Source of the DNA: Candidatus Accumulibacter appositus
GTDB lineage: Bacteria; Pseudomonadota; Gammaproteobacteria; Burkholderiales; Rhodocyclaceae
Length of the DNA: 64,000 bases
Assembly (NCBI GenBank): GCA_000585055.1
Contig: JEMX01000011.1
Coordinates: 1 to 64,000, forward strand
Reading direction: 5' to 3'
Shown: positions 60,901-64,000 of the stretch, piece after piece
How the letters are laid out: each line of letters begins with the position of its first letter
How positions within the stretch are numbered: position 1 is the first letter of the stretch
Translations under genes and position numbers: made by a program
The notes under the pieces: generated by a model
What the model saw: the letters and a program-made list of their open reading frames with translations, nothing else
The model's database searches: none
What the model was told of the DNA's origin: nothing

Positions 60901-62650
60901 TGATTTCCTGCGCCTGCTCGGCGTCGATCACATCTTCGACTCGCGTGCGCTGACTTTCGCCGACCAGATCATGGCGCAAACCGGAGGACAAGGCGTTGAT
61001 GTCGTCCTCAACTCCCTGGCCGGCGAAGCGATCAACCGAAACTTCCAGGTCCTCAAACCTTTCGGTCGTTTTCTTGAACTCGGCAAACGCGACTTCTACG
61101 AAAATACCAAGGTCGGCCTGCGCCCCTTCCGTAACAACATCAGCTACTTCGGCATCGATGCCGACCAGTTGATGCTGGTACGCCCCGATCTGACACGCCG
61201 CCTTTTCGCCGAGATCATGGCCCTCTTCGCCGACGGCGTTTTCCACCCCCTGCCGTATCGCGCCTTCGAAGCAGAGGATGTGGTCGACGCCTTCCGCTAC
61301 ATGCAACAGGCACGCCAGATCGGCAAGATCGTCATCACCTATGGTCACGGCATCAAGCATGTACACCTGCCAAAGGCAAGCACGCGCCAGCACCTCGAAC
61401 TGACGGCTGAGGGCTCATATCTGGTCTCCGGCGGCCTGCAGGGTTTCGGTCTGCGCACCGCCGAGTGGCTGGTCAGCAAAGGCGCCCGACAGCTGATCCT
61501 GATCAGCCGTAGCGGCCCGCAATCGGCCGAGGCCCGAGCCGCCATCTTGCGACTGGAAAAGCAGGGAGTGCGCGTGCATGCCGCTGCCTGCGACGTCAGC
61601 GACCGCGTCCAACTGGCCGCACTGCTGGCCGAAACGACGCGCACAATGCCGCCGCTGAAAGGCGTTGTACACGCGGCGGCGGTGATCGATGACGGCCTGG
61701 TACGCAATCTCGACGGCGAGCAGATCCGCCGCGTGCTCGCCCCCAAGATCCTCGGTGCCCGCCACCTCGACGAACTGACGCGCGCCTGCACGCTGGACCT
61801 GTTCATTCTCTTTTCTTCGGCCACCACCGTCTTCGGCAATCCCGGACAAGCGAGCTACGTGGCAGCGAACGCATTCCTCGAAGCGCTTGCCGAGCATCGC
61901 CGCGCGAGCGGTCTCTGCGCCACCTGCGTCGGCTGGGGTCCGATCGAAGACGTCGGCTTCCTGGCCCGTAATGAAAAGATCAAGGAAGCCCTGCAAGGCC
62001 GCATGGGTGGCAACGCCCTCAACTCTGCAACCGCTCTTGATGCCCTGGAAGGCATGCTGCTTGCCGATCGCTCCGGGCTGGCGGTGCTCGAAGTCGACTG
62101 GAATGCGCTCAGCCGCCTGCTGCCAAGCGCCAGCAGTCCCAAGTTCCAGGAACTGGCCTGGCACGCCGAAGACCGTGACGGGCAGGAGGATCAGTCGGAA
62201 GACATTCAACGGCTGCTGGCTGAACTGTCGGACGACGAACTGCTGGTCACTTTTACCGACATCCTGAGCAGTGAAATCGGCGAAATCCTGCGCATTTCCG
62301 CGGACAAGATCGATCCCGAGCGTTCGCTCTACGACATGGGCCTGGACTCGCTGATGGGTGTCGAACTGATGATCGCGCTCGAATCCCGTTTTGGTATTCG
62401 CCTGCCGGTGATGGCCTTGAGCCAGAGTCCGACGATCAGCAAGCTGGCGGCGCGAGTGATCCAGCAGTTGCGCGCAAGCGAGGAGGCTGACGAGCCGGAT
62501 CAGCAAGTCTTGCTGCTGGCGCAGGCGGAGCAAGTCGCCAGGCAGCAGGGCGCCGACGTGTCGCAGGAAGTCATCAGCGGCGTGGCCAAGGACATGCAGA
62601 GCGCCGCTGCCGCTGCCGCTGCTACTACCACTGTCAGGGCGATCGACTAA
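54929..62650 (+). CDS. Single-module, fully reducing type I polyketide synthase
   Basis: 2573 aa. Domains by residue: KS 1-430 with DTACSSS (C172), HGTGT (H307) and NLGH (H347); AT 535-840 with GHSVG (S631) and YAFH; DH 903-1190 with HVVGEATVFP (H933) and HPALLD (D1097); a degenerate C-methyltransferase region 1200-1580, whose SAM loop reads IVEISEGSP instead of the E-x-G-x-G type; a structural KR half 1590-1790; ER 1815-2140 with HGAAGGVG (1960-1967); KR 2160-2400 with GGLQGFG (2168-2174), S2296/S2297 and Y2310; ACP 2440-2520 with GLDSL (S2474). There is no thioesterase or reductase, so chain release must be by another enzyme. All reductive domains look intact, so the chain should be saturated; with one module it presumably acts iteratively. 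The stop abuts the ATG of the oxoamine synthase. Confidence 0.95.
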   Translation: MTGRVAITGYSFRMPGTSTSQYWQDLLDCRDLVTQVDPGRWAQDSFLHPRRNHPGTSYTFAAGSLGDIANFDAAFFGISPREAALMDPQQRLLLEMSWEAIENSGIKPSSLRGSRCGVYVGIASADYSYRLADDLAVIDSMTATGNTASIAANRISYVFDLCGPSMAIDTACSSSMVAFHQACRSILSGENAQALAGGISLHLHPYGFLVFAKATMLSPRGRCSVFDASGDGYVRSEGGGLFFLKDYDQALADGDPILAVVAGSAVNTDGRKSGLTVPSPQVQAALLEQTYAQAGIDPRAIDYLEAHGTGTAVGDPIETLAIGEALGKRRDADKPLPIGSVKSNLGHLETASGVAGLVKALHCIKHRVVPATIGVETPNPNIKLDDWNIEVVTRPLALKETGKLIVGINSFGFGGSNAHVILESHQQAEGEAPATSGAGLLPLIVSARDSAALQAAARDFADFLTDQPASALYDIAYTAAFRRERHPQQAIVFGRDAKAIASAFRDFAEETNAAEKVSAGTAAATVDSGSGLATPAGLAFVYTGNGSQWAGMGKRLLSEEPVFRDAIREVDALFRRHATYSLEDELAGVNGEENRYELTEIAQPALFAMQVGITRMLAQRGLTPSVVTGHSVGEVAAAWASGALSLAEAVHVIYQRSRLQGTTKGLGQMCAVALGQEAALALLDELGLASLLTLAGVNSARGVTIAGKAEQLAVLEATLEERNIFHKRLDLDYAFHSAAMDGIEVELREVLADLAPRESELPFCSTVSGKQLAGRQLDAEYWWQNIRQPVLFASAINTILDDGANIFIEIGPSPILRSYLNDCLKERAIEGRVIATGRPADDSPQGVWGAASQAIIAGANPDWQPFFPRPGRFVQLPSYPWQRERHWHPVTAASAGLIYRRKLHPLLGYPLPQHALIWENELDTQLCPVLADHVVGEATVFPGSAFAEMALAAAAAWQPDAVAAIENLEIRTPLLISDERSTNVRTTIHAHDGSLSIESREQLASEPWMLHATARLLHDTEDALLREKGPALPGRQPDFDASSHAALTRAVGIAYGPAFQCIDHGWVQGNSVLAVYRIAASVDSQLASHHLHPALLDCAFQLIFQLLKNAVETHDGLAFVPVRMGRIALRSGMARPSFARATLLRRSSRSLQAEFAIFAADGSTIAVVSDVRFRSVRLSRNAADQLRCLAYHAIPRPHPLSPAARPSIAHDKVRAALLDLVRRAALKGTHRRYSEEVDPLLDSLCSRFTRRALQSLSPDGQSLPAHAVHACQTATPEIAPYLTQLLSLAENDCSLASADSGWEIVPDVRDQSSAQDIWNSLVTDDPDYFQIVHSVGLVGMHLGELLAGQRSLSGVCPQESSLATLLRQVLGTRGKQKIGGALRDLIDGGLRDLPAGQRLGIVEISEGSPSFIMDACMALDCNRADYCFASTSAATLSEVAAQLKECSPGSETQLIADYPEAAGGKSASAASCALAILVLDFGSVELAIQAIDYARSRLLAGGSLIVIGQHPARWIDFVFGAQATGWSQTESGRWLSSQRPSYFWQQQLQVAGFTSSEPFEFSPDTLSGPYLLLGQLSESDASPSDTPRSTLRSWILFADQDGFSARLSDQLTRKLQARGDLVIEARVGESAQIEALLRETTANYGELDGIVHLAGILPEADGAPAEAAAGSDSADTIFDRQLARCTTAAGIFQACANTQTKTTCWLITANAANSLLPQRPGTAPTARVAADSALWGFGRTMLNEADHCAIRLIDLQTPLAVETAAAALDREFEQPDGEQEVILTSNGERYALRLGIEERPDGQVHEALEQPSLSLGFQLPGQLRNLRWEAHPRRELAPGEIEVEVHATGLNFRDVMYALGLLSDEAIENGFAGPTLGFEFSGIVSRTGSTDSVFNAGDDVVGFGPSSFGNRVVTQATAIAHLPPDISFEAAATIPSTFLTVYYALHHLAQLQPDEKVLIHGAAGGVGIAAVQVAKWLGAEIYATAGSDEKRDFLRLLGVDHIFDSRALTFADQIMAQTGGQGVDVVLNSLAGEAINRNFQVLKPFGRFLELGKRDFYENTKVGLRPFRNNISYFGIDADQLMLVRPDLTRRLFAEIMALFADGVFHPLPYRAFEAEDVVDAFRYMQQARQIGKIVITYGHGIKHVHLPKASTRQHLELTAEGSYLVSGGLQGFGLRTAEWLVSKGARQLILISRSGPQSAEARAAILRLEKQGVRVHAAACDVSDRVQLAALLAETTRTMPPLKGVVHAAAVIDDGLVRNLDGEQIRRVLAPKILGARHLDELTRACTLDLFILFSSATTVFGNPGQASYVAANAFLEALAEHRRASGLCATCVGWGPIEDVGFLARNEKIKEALQGRMGGNALNSATALDALEGMLLADRSGLAVLEVDWNALSRLLPSASSPKFQELAWHAEDRDGQEDQSEDIQRLLAELSDDELLVTFTDILSSEIGEILRISADKIDPERSLYDMGLDSLMGVELMIALESRFGIRLPVMALSQSPTISKLAARVIQQLRASEEADEPDQQVLLLAQAEQVARQQGADVSQEVISGVAKDMQSAAAAAAATTTVRAID

Positions 62651-64000
62651 ATGGTACGCAAGGGATTGCCAGGGCTCACCGCCCAGATCAAGGACAAGCT
62701 GATCCAGCAGGCGCTCGAACGCCGGCTCCGCCAGGCCGACCAGGGAAAGAACTTCGACGCCCCGGCGCGAAGCTCCAGCGGTGCCGCCGCCACCCCCGAG
62801 CAGCACTACCGCTTTCACCTGCATCCCGGCTACCAGCAGATTCGCATCATCAGTGAAGGCGCCACCCGGCTTGGCATCGACAGCCCCTTCTTCAAGCTCC
62901 ACGACGGCATCGCCGGGGCCGGCACGCGCATCGACGGCCGCGATTACATCAACTTCGCGAGCTACAACTATCTCGCGCTCTCGGGTCATGCCGAGATTTC
63001 CGACGCCGCCAAGCTGGCCATCGACCGTTACGGCACTTCGGTCTCCGCCAGCCGCCTGGTTTCCGGCGAGCGGCCGGTACACCGTGAGCTGGAACAGGCC
63101 ATCGCCCGTGCCTACGGGACCGACGACGCGATCACCTTCGTCAGCGGCCACGCCGCCAATGTCACCACCATTGGCCATCTCTTCGCCGCCCCGGATCTGG
63201 TGGTTCACGACGAACTGATCCACAACAGCGTCGTGCAGGGCATCGGCCTCTCGGGCGCCCGCCGCCTGTCGTTTCCGCACAATGACCCGGAAGCCCTGGA
63301 TACCCTCCTCAACCAGCAGCGCCAGCACTTCCAGAGGGTGCTGATCGTTCTGGAAGGGATTTACAGCATGGATGGCGACTATCCCGACCTGCCCCGCTTC
63401 GTGGCCATAAAGAACAAGCATCGCGCCTTCCTGATGGTCGACGAAGCCCACTCCTTCGGCGTCATGGGCGCCACAGGACTGGGCATCAGGGAGCACTTCG
63501 GCCTGCAGAGCGCCGACGTCGACATCTGGATGGGAACGCTGAGCAAGGCCCTGGCCGGATGCGGCGGCTATATCGCCGGCGAAGCGGCGCTGGTCGAACA
63601 CCTCAAATTCCTGGCACCCGGCTTTCTCTATAGCGTCGGCATGCCACCACCAATCGCCGCCGCGTCGCTGGCGGCGCTGCAGGTGATGCAAGCCGAGCCC
63701 GAGCGCGTCGCCACGCTGCAGGCTCGCGGGCGATTTTTTTTGGCGCAAGCGAGAGCAGCCGGCATTGACACCGGTACCAGCGCAGGCTTCGCGGTGATTC
63801 CCGCAATTACCGGCAGCTCGATCAAGGCCGCACGCCTGGCCGCCGCACTGTTCGCGCGCGGCATCAATGTGCAGCCGATCCTTTACCCGGCAGTACCGGA
63901 AAAATCGGCCCGCTTACGCTTCTTCATCTCCTGCGAACACAGCGAGCTGCAGATTCAGCAGACCGTTGCGGCCTTGGCCGACGAACTCGGCAAGCTTTGA
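62651..64000 (+). CDS. PLP-dependent alpha-oxoamine synthase
   Basis: 449 aa, complete to a TGA on the last base of the window. Fold-type I enzyme of the AONS/KBL/serine palmitoyltransferase family, which condenses an amino acid with an acyl thioester, with loss of CO2. Visible: FASYNYLALSGH, SASRLVSGERPVHRELE, the cofactor-stacking region VSGHAANVTTI, VDEAHSFGVMG and the PLP lysine in GTLSKALAG (K299). An N-terminal extension of about 80 residues precedes the catalytic fold. The gene starts immediately after the polyketide synthase stop (TAAATG). I infer it off-loads the ACP-bound polyketide onto an amino acid. Amino-acid choice (Ala, Ser, Gly) cannot be read. Confidence 0.93.
   Translation: MVRKGLPGLTAQIKDKLIQQALERRLRQADQGKNFDAPARSSSGAAATPEQHYRFHLHPGYQQIRIISEGATRLGIDSPFFKLHDGIAGAGTRIDGRDYINFASYNYLALSGHAEISDAAKLAIDRYGTSVSASRLVSGERPVHRELEQAIARAYGTDDAITFVSGHAANVTTIGHLFAAPDLVVHDELIHNSVVQGIGLSGARRLSFPHNDPEALDTLLNQQRQHFQRVLIVLEGIYSMDGDYPDLPRFVAIKNKHRAFLMVDEAHSFGVMGATGLGIREHFGLQSADVDIWMGTLSKALAGCGGYIAGEAALVEHLKFLAPGFLYSVGMPPPIAAASLAALQVMQAEPERVATLQARGRFFLAQARAAGIDTGTSAGFAVIPAITGSSIKAARLAAALFARGINVQPILYPAVPEKSARLRFFISCEHSELQIQQTVAALADELGKL

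Noticed and set aside
61415..63748. 777-codon minus-strand open frame opposite the polyketide synthase and oxoamine synthase
   Set aside because: Antisense to both genes with shadow-type composition.
1..64000. CRISPR arrays, rRNA operons, replication origin
   Set aside because: No regularly spaced repeats, rRNA sequence or DnaA-box cluster was noticed when reading through.

Overview
The window looks like high-GC betaproteobacterial DNA of the order Rhodocyclales, most likely a 'Candidatus Accumulibacter'-type polyphosphate-accumulating organism. This is an inference from gene content. The signs are a class-II polyphosphate kinase (PPK2), acetate kinase beside a MaoC-phosphotransacetylase fusion, 4-alpha-glucanotransferase, FabI, and a Sec-exported clade II nitrous oxide reductase cluster. 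No 16S rRNA is present to confirm it.

Layout. 1-615 is the tail of a probable RNase E. 1174-7084 encodes an RND efflux operon (adaptor, AcrB-type pump, OprM-type channel), followed by ppk2. 8.2-16.4 kb holds an unrecognised 342-aa protein, a lipoprotein translationally coupled to a DASS/SLC13 anion carrier, a universal stress protein, a lytic transglycosylase gene interrupted by an in-frame TAA, a cation/proton antiporter, a SYLF lipoprotein and an acetyltransferase. 16.5-29 kb holds ackA with the MaoC-Pta fusion, a second SYLF protein, malQ, trxC, a metallo-beta-lactamase-fold hydrolase, a ChaA-type antiporter, fabI and a large AsmA-like protein.

29.2-45.3 kb is a denitrification region. 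The minus strand carries nosZ-C1-C2-B-D-G-H-F-L-Y, a TlpA-type thioredoxin, and then nirF-nirDL-nirG-nirH for heme d1 synthesis. Three FNR/DNR-type boxes (TTGAT-N4-ATCAA type) lie upstream of nosZ, nosC1 and nosC2, and a weaker one lies before nirF. A copper-delivery module (FixH-like protein, SCO, PCuAC) runs divergently from nosZ. nirS, nirJ, nirE and nirN are not in the window.

45.7-49.2 kb is a small integrated element in the 3' end of tRNA-Thr(CGT), bounded by 97-bp direct repeats. It carries a frameshifted tyrosine integrase, a HigB/HigA-type toxin-antitoxin pair and a transposase fragment. Just outside it is a 56-codon ORF with a LexA-type box. 49.3-54.6 kb is housekeeping: amiC, tsaE, queG, ETF-ubiquinone oxidoreductase and a Pro-Arg-His tRNA array with a clear sigma-70 promoter.

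54.9-64.0 kb is the most unusual part: a single-module, fully reducing type I polyketide synthase (KS-AT-DH-degenerate MT-structural KR-ER-KR-ACP, no thioesterase) whose stop codon directly abuts a PLP-dependent alpha-oxoamine synthase. The domain plan matches the fungal FUM1/FUM8 pair. It suggests a bacterial route to a long-chain 2-amino-3-ketone, that is, a sphingoid-base-like lipid. All assignments rest on reading motifs and translations; no searches were run.
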